Part shown: positions 18,128-26,605 of the stretch, in pieces | Numbering within the stretch: position 1 is the first letter of the stretch | How the letters are laid out: each line of letters begins with the position of its first letter | From: an uncultured Alcaligenaceae bacterium | GTDB lineage: Bacteria > Pseudomonadota > Gammaproteobacteria > Burkholderiales > Burkholderiaceae_B | Length of the DNA stretch: 64,000 nucleotides | Assembly (NCBI GenBank): GCA_937952975.1 | Contig: CALFXX010000022.1 | Span: forward strand, 118,971-182,970 | Direction: 5' to 3' | The notes under the pieces: generated by a model | Database searches by the model: none | Seen by the model: the letters and a program-made list of their open reading frames with translations, nothing else | What the model was told of the DNA's origin: nothing | Position numbers and translations under genes: made by a program

Positions 18128-18598
18128 ATGCGTCACTGGTTTGACAAACTTGAAAGCATGTTGAAGATGGCTGCAGTCGCGATCGTGCTTCTGATGCTGT
18201 TAACTCTAAGCGCGCAAGTCTTTTTGCGTTACGTATTTGGCAAAGCCTTGTCTTGGAGCGAAGAGCTATCTTTGCTTGGTTTTGCTTGGGTGGTGGTGAT
18301 TTCTACCGTCATCGGTATTAGGCGCCTGACGCACGCGCGCATGGATTTACTGGTGGGCTTATTGCCAAAGTCGTTGCACGGTATGGTCGATGCGTTAGTG
18401 TCGTTGATGATGTGTGCGTTAGGCCTCTTCATCGCCTACGCGGGCTGGAATTACGTGATCGAGACGCGCGGCGCAACCTCGGCCGCCATCGGGTTTCCGA
18501 TTGAGTTTCTGTATGCAGCAGCGCCCGCGTTTGGTGTGTTGATTGCATTGTTTTCGTTTGAACGTTTACTGCCCTGGGCGGAGTCCTTAAATGAGTAG
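18128..18598 (+). CDS. TRAP transporter small membrane subunit DctQ
   Basis: A 156-residue protein with four hydrophobic helices (about residues 15-37, 48-66, 85-107 and 128-148). The family segment QVFLRYVFGKALSWSEELSLLGFAWVV, with its Arg-Tyr and Glu-Glu, marks it as DctQ. The ATG at 18128 is preferred; a TTG nine codons earlier is also in frame. The stop overlaps the start of dctM by eight bases, so the two are co-translated. It couples the binding protein to the sodium-driven DctM. Confidence 0.9.
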   Translation: MRHWFDKLESMLKMAAVAIVLLMLLTLSAQVFLRYVFGKALSWSEELSLLGFAWVVVISTVIGIRRLTHARMDLLVGLLPKSLHGMVDALVSLMMCALGLFIAYAGWNYVIETRGATSAAIGFPIEFLYAAAPAFGVLIALFSFERLLPWAESLNE

Positions 18599-19859
18599 CA
18601 CCGCTTGGTTGTTGTCGGCTGGTTTTGGCGTCTTGATGCTGTTGGGCGTGCCGTTCGCGTTTGCGATCGGCATTGTCGTGGCATTGTCTTTATTAGTGAA
18701 CGGCATCGAGCCCATGTTGTTGCCACAGACTGTGGTGGCTGGCACGCAGTCGTTCTCTTTATTGGCAATCCCGTTCTTTATGTTGGCGGGCGAGTTGATG
18801 TCTGCGGGGGGCTTGTCGCAACGCTTAATTAAAGTGGCTGATGTGTTTGTGCGCCATTTGACGGGTGGGTTAGGTTTGGTCACTGTGTTGGCCGCAGCAA
18901 TTTTTGCGGCAATTTCTGGCTCGGCACCGGCAACCACCGCGGCGATTGGCGCGATCATGATCCCAGCGATGGCCGAGCGCGGTTATAGCAAACCTTTTGC
19001 GACGGCTGTTGCGGTGAGTGCAGGTATTTTGGCACCCTTGATTCCACCCTCGATTGCCTTTGTGATTTGGGGAGTGATCGCCGAGCAGTCAATCGCACGT
19101 TTGTTTAGCGCGGGGATATTGCCCGGATTGTTGATGGCGGCGGGATTGATGGTGGTTTGCTGGTGGCATGCCAAGAAGCACAACATTCCAACGCAACCAC
19201 GCGCAACGATGAAAGAAATACGCGCGGCCCTGCGAGATGGTATCTGGGCTTTGTTGGCGCCTGCCATTGTGTTGGGTGGCATTTACGGCGGGGTCTTTAC
19301 GCCCACTGAAGCGGCAGTTGTGAGTTGTGTGTATGCGCTGTTTGTTGGCACGGTCATTGAAAAGCGTATGAAATGGCGCGAGCTGCCTGACATCGTCTGG
19401 CGTTCGACCAAAGTCACGGCCATTGTGATGTCGATTATTGTGTTCTCGGCTGGCTTTGGTATTTTGGTTGCACAAGAACAACTCGCCCCTAAAGCTGCGA
19501 CTTGGCTTGCCGCAAACATTCACGAAAAATGGATCATGCTGCTAGTCTTGAATCTGGTGTTTTTTGTGGTGGCGGCTGTGATGGATGAAATCGCCATCAT
19601 GGTGGTATTTGGGCCGTTATTGATTGCAATTGCAAACAGTTTTGCGATTAGCCCAATTCACTTTGGTGCCATCATCGTAACCAACGTCGCGATTGGTATG
19701 GCGGCACCACCGATTGGCTATTGTTTGTTTGTCGGGATGGCGATTAGCGGCTTGAAACTCACAGATGTCTCGCGTGTGATGCTGCCTTTTGTGGGTGTCA
19801 TGCTAATCGTATTGATGCTCGTGACCTATGTGCCCGGCTTTGCCTTAGCGTTACAGTAG
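18591..19859 (+). CDS. TRAP transporter large membrane subunit DctM
   Basis: A 422-residue polytopic protein (about 12 helices) of the DctM family, the sodium-solute translocating subunit. Typical features are the early LLGVPFAFAIG, PFFMLAGELM near residue 61, ISGSAPATTAAIGAIMIP near residue 105, LAPLIPPSIAFVIWG near residue 145 and the late NVAIGMAAPPIGYCLFVG. It overlaps dctQ and is the last gene of the TRAP operon; a strong terminator follows. Confidence 0.94.
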   Translation: MSSTAWLLSAGFGVLMLLGVPFAFAIGIVVALSLLVNGIEPMLLPQTVVAGTQSFSLLAIPFFMLAGELMSAGGLSQRLIKVADVFVRHLTGGLGLVTVLAAAIFAAISGSAPATTAAIGAIMIPAMAERGYSKPFATAVAVSAGILAPLIPPSIAFVIWGVIAEQSIARLFSAGILPGLLMAAGLMVVCWWHAKKHNIPTQPRATMKEIRAALRDGIWALLAPAIVLGGIYGGVFTPTEAAVVSCVYALFVGTVIEKRMKWRELPDIVWRSTKVTAIVMSIIVFSAGFGILVAQEQLAPKAATWLAANIHEKWIMLLVLNLVFFVVAAVMDEIAIMVVFGPLLIAIANSFAISPIHFGAIIVTNVAIGMAAPPIGYCLFVGMAISGLKLTDVSRVMLPFVGVMLIVLMLVTYVPGFALALQ

Positions 19860-19895
19860 TTCAACGCGCGTAAGTCTTTCAAAGCGTTACATTGC

Positions 19896-19923
19896 AAAAC
19901 GGGCACTTAAGCGTGCCCGTTTT
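19896..19923. terminator. Bidirectional intrinsic terminator between dctM and queC
   Basis: An 11-base perfect stem (AAAACGGGCAC / GTGCCCGTTTT) with a six-base loop, flanked by A-run on one side and T-run on the other, lies between the convergent dctM and queC genes. It can serve both strands. Confidence 0.85.
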
Positions 19924-19935
19924 CATTGAAGCCGC

Positions 19936-20631
19936 TTAATGTGCAAATTTGGCGTCTAGAGGGTCTTTGATCCCGACTTGCGCAAACCCTTTGGCTCTGA
20001 GCAAACACGAGTCACACTGTTTGCAGGGCGCACCATTGGGCGCTGGGTCGTAGCAGCTAGTGGTTTCTGCAAAGTCGACTCCAAGCTCTAAACCTTTACG
20101 AATAATGTCTGCCTTGCTCATGTTGATGAGTGGCGCGCGAATCTTGAGTCGCTGGGTGCCTTCGACCCCGGCCTTCGTTGCAAGATTGCCCAAGTGTTCA
20201 AAGGCTGTGATGAACTCTGGGCGGCAATCAGGGTAGCCGCTGTAGTCCATCGCGTTGACACCCACAAAGATATCTTGCGCCCCTAAGACCTCAGCCCAGC
20301 CTAGTGCGAAGCTTAAAAAAATCGTGTTGCGTGCGGGGACATAAGTGATGGGGATCCCAGCACTGATGTCTTCAACAGAGTGTCCTTTGGGTACGTCGAT
20401 ATCGGCGGTCAGTGCCGAGCCGCCAAAGCTGCGCAGGTCGATATCCAAAATCGCATGACGCGCCACACCGCGCAACTTGGCAAAAGCCGCTGCCCGTTCA
20501 AGCTCAATCGAGTGGCGCTGGCCATAACGAAAACTCAGCGCGTAGACTTCAAAGCCTTCGTGCTGAGCCATCGCGATGACGGTCGTTGAATCAAGACCGC
20601 CACTTAACAAACAGACTGCCTTTCTAGACAT
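19936..20631 (-). CDS. queC: 7-cyano-7-deazaguanine synthase QueC
   Basis: A 231-residue enzyme that converts 7-carboxy-7-deazaguanine to preQ0 with ATP and ammonia, in the queuosine tRNA-modification pathway. The PP-loop LSGGLDSTT is at residue 9, the [11 protein letters not shown] motif near residue 96, and the zinc-binding Cys set is in [17 protein letters not shown] near residue 189. The length matches the family. It lies 13 bases after mmsA on the same strand, although the functions are unrelated. Confidence 0.96.
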   Translation of the reverse strand: MSRKAVCLLSGGLDSTTVIAMAQHEGFEVYALSFRYGQRHSIELERAAAFAKLRGVARHAILDIDLRSFGGSALTADIDVPKGHSVEDISAGIPITYVPARNTIFLSFALGWAEVLGAQDIFVGVNAMDYSGYPDCRPEFITAFEHLGNLATKAGVEGTQRLKIRAPLINMSKADIIRKGLELGVDFAETTSCYDPAPNGAPCKQCDSCLLRAKGFAQVGIKDPLDAKFAH

Positions 20632-20644
20632 TAGAGGTATAACC

Positions 20645-22168
20645 TTACTTCGCCGTAGGCATCACAAACTCAGCACCCTTGCCAATGGTTTCTGGCCAGC
20701 GCTGCATGACGGATTTTTGTTTGGTGTAGAAGCGAACACCTTCTTCGCCGTACGCATGCATGTCGCCAAACAGACTCTTCTTCCAGCCCCCAAATCCGTG
20801 CCAAGCCATGGGTACAGGGATCGGCACATTGATCCCGACCATACCAACTTGAATGCGGCGGCTGAACTCGCGCGCTACATTGCCATCGCGGGTATAGCAA
20901 GACACGCCGTTGCCAAACTCATGGTCATTGATGAGTTCAACGGCCTGACCAAAGTCTTTCACGCGTACGCAACTCAACACCGGGCCAAAAATCTCTTCTT
21001 TATAAATACGCATGGACGGGGTGACGTGGTCAAACAAGCTGCCACCGGTAAAAAAGCCTTGTTCATGGCCAGCGACTTTAATCCCACGCCCATCGACCAC
21101 CAGTTTGGCCCCTTCGTTGACACCCACTTCGATGTAGCCCTCGATACGCTCAAGAGCCTGACGTGTCACGATAGGGCCCATTTCGGCATCAAGCTCAAGA
21201 CCATTCTTGATTTTGAGTGTTTTTGCGCGCGCTGCAAGCAGGGGGACGATTTTGTCGGCGACGTCGCCTACTAACACCGCCACAGAAATTGCCATGCAGC
21301 GCTCGCCGGCTGAGCCGTAGGCCGCGCCAATCAGGCCATCCACCGCTTGATCGATGTCTGCATCGGGCATGACGACCATATGATTTTTGGCGCCGCCCAA
21401 CGCTTGTACGCGTTTGCCTAAGTCGGCGCCGCGCTGATAAATATATTGTGCAATGGGGGTTGAACCGACAAAGCTGATCGCTTTGACGTCAGGGTGTTCG
21501 AGTAAGGCGTCAACCGCGACTTTATCGCCTTGTACGACGTTAAATACGCCGTCTGGCAGACCCGCTTCTTTAAAGAGCTGAGCCATGTAGATTGAGGCCG
21601 ACGGATCGCGCTCACTTGGTTTCAAAATAAAACAATTGCCCGCTGCGATCGCAACCGGAAACATCCAGCATGGCACCATGCACGGGAAGTTAAAGGGCGT
21701 GATGCCCGCGACCACGCCCAACGGTTGACGCAAGGTCCAGTTATCGATGCCAGTCGAGACCTGGTCGGTGAAATCGCCTTTCAATAACTGGGGCATGCCA
21801 CAGGCAAATTCAACAATGTCGATGCCGCGCATGACCTCACCCTGCGCATCGGTGAATACCTTGCCATGCTCTTGGGTGATGATTGAGGCGAGTTCGTCTT
21901 TGCGCTCGTTGAGCAAAGCCAAAAAGTTGTTCATGATGCGGGCCCGACGAATCGGGGGGGTATCGGCCCAAGCGGTAAACGCTTTTTTGGCGCTTTCAAC
22001 GGCAGACTTGACGGTATCTAGGCTGGCGAGCTCAACTTTGCGCGCCACGTGTCCGGTGGCCGGATTAAATACATCTTGAGTGCGAGCGCCGGCAGTGGTG
22101 ACGGCCTGGTTGTGAATCCAGTGCGAGACCACACTGGGGATGACGGGCATCGGAGGCTGCTTAGACAT
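20645..22168 (-). CDS. mmsA: CoA-acylating methylmalonate-semialdehyde dehydrogenase MmsA
   Basis: A 507-residue aldehyde dehydrogenase. It oxidises methylmalonate semialdehyde with NAD and CoA to propionyl-CoA in valine, thymine or myo-inositol breakdown. Typical are the N-terminal HWIHNQAV, the [20 protein letters not shown] region near residue 156, the catalytic Cys in [11 protein letters not shown] near residue 286 and the C-terminal [21 protein letters not shown] stretch that separates MmsA from other ALDHs. Start at ATG 22168, preceded by a GGAT stretch on the minus strand. It is divergent from the lipid cluster at 22359. Confidence 0.95.
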   Translation of the reverse strand: MSKQPPMPVIPSVVSHWIHNQAVTTAGARTQDVFNPATGHVARKVELASLDTVKSAVESAKKAFTAWADTPPIRRARIMNNFLALLNERKDELASIITQEHGKVFTDAQGEVMRGIDIVEFACGMPQLLKGDFTDQVSTGIDNWTLRQPLGVVAGITPFNFPCMVPCWMFPVAIAAGNCFILKPSERDPSASIYMAQLFKEAGLPDGVFNVVQGDKVAVDALLEHPDVKAISFVGSTPIAQYIYQRGADLGKRVQALGGAKNHMVVMPDADIDQAVDGLIGAAYGSAGERCMAISVAVLVGDVADKIVPLLAARAKTLKIKNGLELDAEMGPIVTRQALERIEGYIEVGVNEGAKLVVDGRGIKVAGHEQGFFTGGSLFDHVTPSMRIYKEEIFGPVLSCVRVKDFGQAVELINDHEFGNGVSCYTRDGNVAREFSRRIQVGMVGINVPIPVPMAWHGFGGWKKSLFGDMHAYGEEGVRFYTKQKSVMQRWPETIGKGAEFVMPTAK

Positions 22169-22358
22169 ACGAGATCCTTAGTACGTACCCAAGCCATGCG
22201 GCCCGATACAGAGGTTAAATGAGTTGTGAACAGTCGATGGTGTTGAAAGCGAACTTTGTTGCCATTGTAAGATGGTTGGCGAGGTATTCGCACTTCTTGG
22301 TAAACTTTGCCCCTTTCTATTTGCTTACCCGCTGTATGACCGGAGTCATCCTACTGCT

Positions 22359-23114
22359 ATGAGTCAGCCCCTTCTTGGCAAAGTTGCCCTTGTGACCGGC
22401 GCCGCCCGCGGTATCGGCCGTGCCTGCGCGTTGAAACTCGCCTCTGCTGGCTGCGACATCGTTGCCAACTACTACAACAGCTTTGACGAGGCTGAGGCCG
22501 TCTGCGCAGAGGTGCGGGCGATGGGGCGGCGAGCCATTGCGGTGCAGGCCAGTGTCGGCGTCCCCGATAGCGTCATCGAGATGTTTGAGGTCATTACCAA
22601 AGAATTCGGTCAATTGGATATTGTGATCAGTAATGCCGCCTCGGGTGTTCTGAAGCCCGCCATGGACATGAGCCTGAAGCACTTTCGCTGGTGCCTTGAA
22701 ACAAACGCGTTCGCGGTGAATTTGTTAGCACAACAGGCCTTGCCACTGATGAAAAATGGCGGTCGTATCGTGGCAATGTCCAGTTTAGGTGCCCAGCGTG
22801 CCATGCCGCACTATGGATTTATTGGTGCGTCAAAGGCAGCGCTCGAGGCGCTGGTGCGTACCTTGGCGCAAGAGCTTGGTCCGCAGGGGATTCGAGTCAA
22901 CACGGTCTCGGCTGGGGTGGTCGACACCGATGCGCTTAGTCATTTTCCAAACCGCGACCAGGTCTTGTCTGAATTTGCTGCGCGCACGCCAGCAGGCCCC
23001 AGCCTGCTGCCCACTAACGTTGCCGATGCGGTTTATCTGCTTTGTTTACCAGAAGCCGCATGGATTAATGGCCACACGCTCGTGGTTGATGGCGGCTTCT
23101 CAATTTCGGGTTGA
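22359..23114 (+). CDS. fabL: Enoyl-ACP reductase, FabL type (SDR)
   Basis: A 251-residue short-chain dehydrogenase that closely resembles enoyl-ACP reductase III (FabL) of Bacillus subtilis and not FabI. Visible are the nucleotide fold VTGAARGIGRA, the FabL-like SNAASGVLKPAMDM segment, an enoyl-reductase-type active site with Tyr152 and Lys159 spaced Y-x6-K (YGFIGASK), the segment DTDALSHFPNRDQ and the C-terminal VVDGGFSI. The usual SDR ketoreductase spacing is Y-x3-K, which the next gene shows. The ATG at 22359 has a distant GGAG; a longer frame from 22272 is unlikely. First gene of the private fatty-acid synthase cluster, five bases before the ketoreductase. Confidence 0.85.
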   Translation: MSQPLLGKVALVTGAARGIGRACALKLASAGCDIVANYYNSFDEAEAVCAEVRAMGRRAIAVQASVGVPDSVIEMFEVITKEFGQLDIVISNAASGVLKPAMDMSLKHFRWCLETNAFAVNLLAQQALPLMKNGGRIVAMSSLGAQRAMPHYGFIGASKAALEALVRTLAQELGPQGIRVNTVSAGVVDTDALSHFPNRDQVLSEFAARTPAGPSLLPTNVADAVYLLCLPEAAWINGHTLVVDGGFSISG

Positions 23115-23119
23115 ACACC

Positions 23120-23878
23120 ATGAGCTTTGAATCAGGCTTGGCCGGTAAGGTCGCGATTGTGACGGGTGGCTCGCGCGGTATCGGTCGCGCCATCGTTGAA
23201 TGTCTTGCGGCACAGGGCGTAGATGTGAATTTTTTCTATCGCGGCAACGAAGCTGCTGCCCTTGAGGTTGTGGCCAGTGTGGCTGCCGCTGGTGGTAAAG
23301 CCACAGCCCTGCAGGTGGATGTCAGCGATTCTGCGGCCTGTATTGAGGCCGTGAATGCGGTGGCCGATCGCTGCGAGCGCATTGACATCTTGGTGAATAA
23401 CGCAGGTATCGTGCGCGACAACCTCATGGCGGCGATGGAGGACGACGAAATTTCTGACGTGCTTCAAACCAATGTTGGGGGTGTCTTTAATGTGACGCGC
23501 CCAGTGATTCCGTTCATGATGTCTCAGCGTGCGGGTCGCATTGTGAATCTGTCCTCTGTGGCTGGCAATAAGGCCGGGCGGGGGCAGGCTAATTATGCTG
23601 CCAGTAAAGGCGCGGTGGATGCGGTCACCCGTGCCCTGGCGGTTGAGTTGGCGCCGCGTAAAATCCTGGTGAACGCTGTTGCCCCTGGCGTCATTGATAC
23701 TGAAATGTCGCAGCAAGTTCGTGATTTGGCTGATGACGAAGTCAAAGGCAAAATATTACTTAAGCGTTACGGCCAGGCCCAAGAAGTCGCCAACGCGGTG
23801 GCGTTTTTGGTGTCGGATATGGCGAGTTACGTCACGGGCCAGATTCTGTACGTCGATGGCGGCTTTAAGATGGCCTGA
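23120..23878 (+). CDS. fabG: 3-Oxoacyl-ACP reductase, FabG type (SDR)
   Basis: A 252-residue ketoreductase, NADPH-dependent in the FabG family, that would reduce the 3-oxoacyl chain on the cluster carrier protein. The nucleotide fold is VTGGSRGIGRA, the VNNAGIVRDNLM segment follows near residue 91, Ser in LSSVAG and YAASK (Y-x3-K) form the classic SDR active site, and the chain ends in YVDGGFKMA. ATG at 23120 is preferred over a TTG at 23111. It is five bases behind fabL and about 100 bases before the carrier-protein gene. Confidence 0.9.
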   Translation: MSFESGLAGKVAIVTGGSRGIGRAIVECLAAQGVDVNFFYRGNEAAALEVVASVAAAGGKATALQVDVSDSAACIEAVNAVADRCERIDILVNNAGIVRDNLMAAMEDDEISDVLQTNVGGVFNVTRPVIPFMMSQRAGRIVNLSSVAGNKAGRGQANYAASKGAVDAVTRALAVELAPRKILVNAVAPGVIDTEMSQQVRDLADDEVKGKILLKRYGQAQEVANAVAFLVSDMASYVTGQILYVDGGFKMA

Positions 23879-23980
23879 GTTTTTGGCCAAAGGCGCTAGG
23901 GGGATGCCGGCTAGCCAAGAGGGGATTTCCCTACACTTGAGTTAAAATAACGCGCGCTTACCTCATATCCGGAGCTAATT

Positions 23981-24409
23981 ATGGCTGAAGCAGTCATCTC
24001 GAAAGAAGAAATCATGGCGGTTTTTCCAACCGTCCAAAAAACGATGGCAGATGCCCTCGGTTGCGATGTAGATGACATCAAACTCGATGTGTCCCTGATC
24101 GAGGGCCTTGACGCCGAGTCGATCGACTTCTTGGATATGGTGTTTCGCCTTGAGCGCGCCTTTAAAATCAAGGTGCCGCGCGGCAAAATTATCGAAGACG
24201 TGCGCGGCGACATGCCCGTGGCCGAGTTCGAGCAAGGTGGTGTCCTGACAGATAAAGGCGTGGCGCGTTTACGTGAATACTTGTCTGAAATCGACGAATC
24301 ACGCTTTAAGTTGCCGATGCGCGTAGATCACATCGCGCGTTTGTATACGCCCGAAACCTTCTGCAAGCTCGTGATTCGTGCTCAGCGCGCTTCACAAGCT
24401 GCTGGCTGA
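23981..24409 (+). CDS. Acyl carrier protein with AcpXL-like core and C-terminal extension
   Basis: A 142-residue carrier protein. The phosphopantetheine Ser is Ser47 in DAESIDFLD, followed by MVFRLERAFKIKVP. This SxDFLD...AF.IK.P pattern is closest, from memory, to AcpXL of rhizobia (very-long-chain acylation of lipid A), not to housekeeping AcpP, whose motif is DSLD-T-VELV. The C-terminal 45 or so residues (FKLPMRVDHIARLYTPETFCKLVIRAQ) extend beyond a standard ACP of about 80-90 residues. A good GGAG site stands seven bases before the ATG. The stop overlaps the dehydratase start by one base. Confidence 0.88.
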   Translation: MAEAVISKEEIMAVFPTVQKTMADALGCDVDDIKLDVSLIEGLDAESIDFLDMVFRLERAFKIKVPRGKIIEDVRGDMPVAEFEQGGVLTDKGVARLREYLSEIDESRFKLPMRVDHIARLYTPETFCKLVIRAQRASQAAG

Positions 24410-25290
24410 TGGTCTTGAGTGCGGCGCGGGCCACCGGCCCCGCGCCAACCGGTCGCTTTGCTGCCTTTTCCTTTGTCGATCAGATCACTCAAATCCAAGG
24501 GGTCACACGTGTGTGTGGCCGCTACACAATCCCAGCAACTATTGAGCACTTCCCTGCCAGTCTAGTGGCAGAGGCGTTGGGTCAGCTGGCTGCGTGGGTG
24601 GCCATGTCGACACTCGGTTTCAGCCATCGCCCCGTTGCGGCTTTGGCGGGAGATACAAAGATTTTTTCGCTTGCGAAGCCCGGCGATACGCTCGAGCTGA
24701 TCGTCGATATTGAATCTTGCGACGCCGAATCCATTTTGTATCGCGGCCATGCGCTGGTTAAAGGTCGAACTGTGCTCGAGCTCGCCGACACGGTGGGTTC
24801 GATGCTCGACATTCAAGAGTTTGACGACCCCGAAGCACTTGCAGCTGATTTTGCCCAACTCAGCACCGCGGGTCGCCCCGTAGGCGCCTTCAACGGCGTG
24901 CCGCGGGCCGCTATCACTAAGCTCCCTGCGTCAACCCCTGAGCATCTTCAGGCGCAGCTTGCCGTGCCAGCATCAGCGGCGTTTTTTGAAGATCATTTTC
25001 CTCTGCGCCCGGTTTTTCCTGCAACCTTGCTGCTTGATGCCTTGTTGCAATTAGCAACCCCAGTCGCTGCACACGCAGCGGGCAACACCTCGCTGCACCT
25101 CACTCGTATTACCAATGTTAAGGTGCGCGCGTTCACCGCGCCGGGTGCCACGCTCGTGTTGTCTGCCCAGCTGGCAACGCCTGGCTCAGACGACCTCGAA
25201 CCCTACATGGTTAAGCTAACTGCTCAGGCCGAGGGTAAAACAATCGCGGGTGCCAAAATGTATTTTGCGCCTGCCGGAGAACTTGCATGA
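24409..25290 (+). CDS. Double-hot-dog 3-hydroxyacyl-ACP dehydratase
   Basis: A 293-residue protein made of two FabZ-like hot-dog halves. The first half (about 1-135) carries HFPASLVAEALGQ with Glu55 in the FabZ catalytic-acid position but a shortened His loop. The second half (about 165-290) carries FFEDHFPLRPVFPATLLLDALLQ with His196 and the full HFP..P..P loop but Asp210 where FabZ has Glu. One composite active site from His196 and Glu55 is a natural reading, since FabZ uses His and Glu from two chains. It would dehydrate 3-hydroxyacyl-carrier intermediates. It overlaps the ACP gene (TGATG) and the ketosynthase gene (ATGA). Confidence 0.8.
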   Translation: MVLSAARATGPAPTGRFAAFSFVDQITQIQGVTRVCGRYTIPATIEHFPASLVAEALGQLAAWVAMSTLGFSHRPVAALAGDTKIFSLAKPGDTLELIVDIESCDAESILYRGHALVKGRTVLELADTVGSMLDIQEFDDPEALAADFAQLSTAGRPVGAFNGVPRAAITKLPASTPEHLQAQLAVPASAAFFEDHFPLRPVFPATLLLDALLQLATPVAAHAAGNTSLHLTRITNVKVRAFTAPGATLVLSAQLATPGSDDLEPYMVKLTAQAEGKTIAGAKMYFAPAGELA

Positions 25291-26600
25291 CCATACGACG
25301 TCGCGTTGCGATTACAGGCATCGGACTGGTAACCCCAGCCGGCCTTGACGCTGCTTCCACCTGGGCGCGGATCAAAACTGCTCGCAGTTGTGCAGGGCCC
25401 ATCACGATTTTTGATGCGTCAGGTTTTTCAACACGGATCGCAGCTGAGGTCAAAGGCTTTGACGATTTGCCCGCGATTGATGATCGTAAGTTACTTAAAT
25501 ATGCGAGTCGCGCACACCGCTTTGCCTTAGCCGCAGCGGATCAGGCAATCGCAGATGCAGGCGTGCGTCCTACCTTACAAGATGCGGCACGCTGGGGTTG
25601 CGTGGTGGGTGCGGGGATGATGACCGTCGCGCACCAAGAAATTGCTGCCGTGCAAAGCGCAGCAGCACCTGAGGGCGAGTTTATGGCAAGCGCATTGCTC
25701 AACGAGCCAATCGCTAATGACGTTATGGCTTTTAGCCGTAGTTTGTCGACAGCCGGTATCGCCTTGTTACTGCGTCGGTTTGGTATCCGAGGTTACGCCT
25801 CGACAGTGCATACCGCTTGCGCCTCGGGTGGGCAGGCAATCGGTACGGCCATGCGATTAATTCGGCGTGGGTTAGCTGATCGAGTCTTGACAGGTGGTTT
25901 TGATTCAATGATCTCTCCGGTCGGTCTCTCTGGTTTTTGTTTGCTGTCTGCGGTGTCGGCCGACAACGATCAACCCGAGCGTGCCAGTCGCCCCTTTGAT
26001 CTGACCCGAAATGGTTTTGTACTTGGTGAGGGTGCGGGCTTTTTAGTACTCGAAGAATGGAACTCTGCTGTGCAGCGTGGCGCAACGATTTACGCTGAGC
26101 TGGCTGGTGACGGTAATTCTCTTTCGTCGTATCGCATTACAGATTCTCATCCCTCCGGAGACGGGCCGATTCAATCGATGCGCAGGGCGATTGCCGATGC
26201 AGGTGCAAGCATTGCCGACATCGATTATCTCAACGCGCACGGCACCTCTACGCCCATGAATGATCGTAGCGAATGTGCCGCGGTCAAGGCAGTTTTTGGT
26301 GATCGGGTGAACGACGTAGGTGTAAGTTCAACGAAAAGCGTAACGGGTCATTTGATTGCCGCGGCGGGTGCGGTCGAGGCTGGCCTGTGTGCCTTGGCGA
26401 TTCGCGATAGCTTGATGCCGCCTAATGCTAATTTGCAGCAGCTTGACCCTGACTGCGACGTCAATATCGTGCGTGATACGCCCTGTGCACAACGCATTGG
26501 TATGGCGATTTCAAATTCGTTAGGGTTTGGGGGCAGTAATAGTTGCCTGGCTTTCAGGCACCCCGAAGATACAGCGGCGCTTGTCGCCTCAGGACGGTGA
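25287..26600 (+). CDS. Beta-ketoacyl-ACP synthase, FabF type, with intact active site (KS-alpha)
   Basis: A 437-residue condensing enzyme. The full Cys-His-His triad is present: Cys178 in HTACASGG, His318 in NAHGTSTPMND and His355 in SVTGHLIAAAGAVE. N-terminal ITGIGLVTPAGLD and the FDLTRNGFVLGEGAGFLVLEE stretch are standard FabF/KAS II features. It performs decarboxylative Claisen extension with malonyl-ACP. Start overlaps the dehydratase stop by four bases. It is directly followed by a second, Cys-lacking ketosynthase, so a KS/chain-length-factor heterodimer is likely. Confidence 0.93.
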   Translation: MTIRRRVAITGIGLVTPAGLDAASTWARIKTARSCAGPITIFDASGFSTRIAAEVKGFDDLPAIDDRKLLKYASRAHRFALAAADQAIADAGVRPTLQDAARWGCVVGAGMMTVAHQEIAAVQSAAAPEGEFMASALLNEPIANDVMAFSRSLSTAGIALLLRRFGIRGYASTVHTACASGGQAIGTAMRLIRRGLADRVLTGGFDSMISPVGLSGFCLLSAVSADNDQPERASRPFDLTRNGFVLGEGAGFLVLEEWNSAVQRGATIYAELAGDGNSLSSYRITDSHPSGDGPIQSMRRAIADAGASIADIDYLNAHGTSTPMNDRSECAAVKAVFGDRVNDVGVSSTKSVTGHLIAAAGAVEAGLCALAIRDSLMPPNANLQQLDPDCDVNIVRDTPCAQRIGMAISNSLGFGGSNSCLAFRHPEDTAALVASGR

Positions 26601-26605
26601 AGGCC

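Noticed and set aside
20576..21274. Long open frame (232 codons) opposite mmsA
   Set aside because: Mirrors the codon pattern of mmsA on the other strand; no family resemblance, no ribosome-binding site, and mmsA is certain.
23879..23980. Separate promoter before the ACP gene (TAAAAT near 23944)
   Set aside because: No -35 element at proper distance; the gap could equally be a spacer within the operon.
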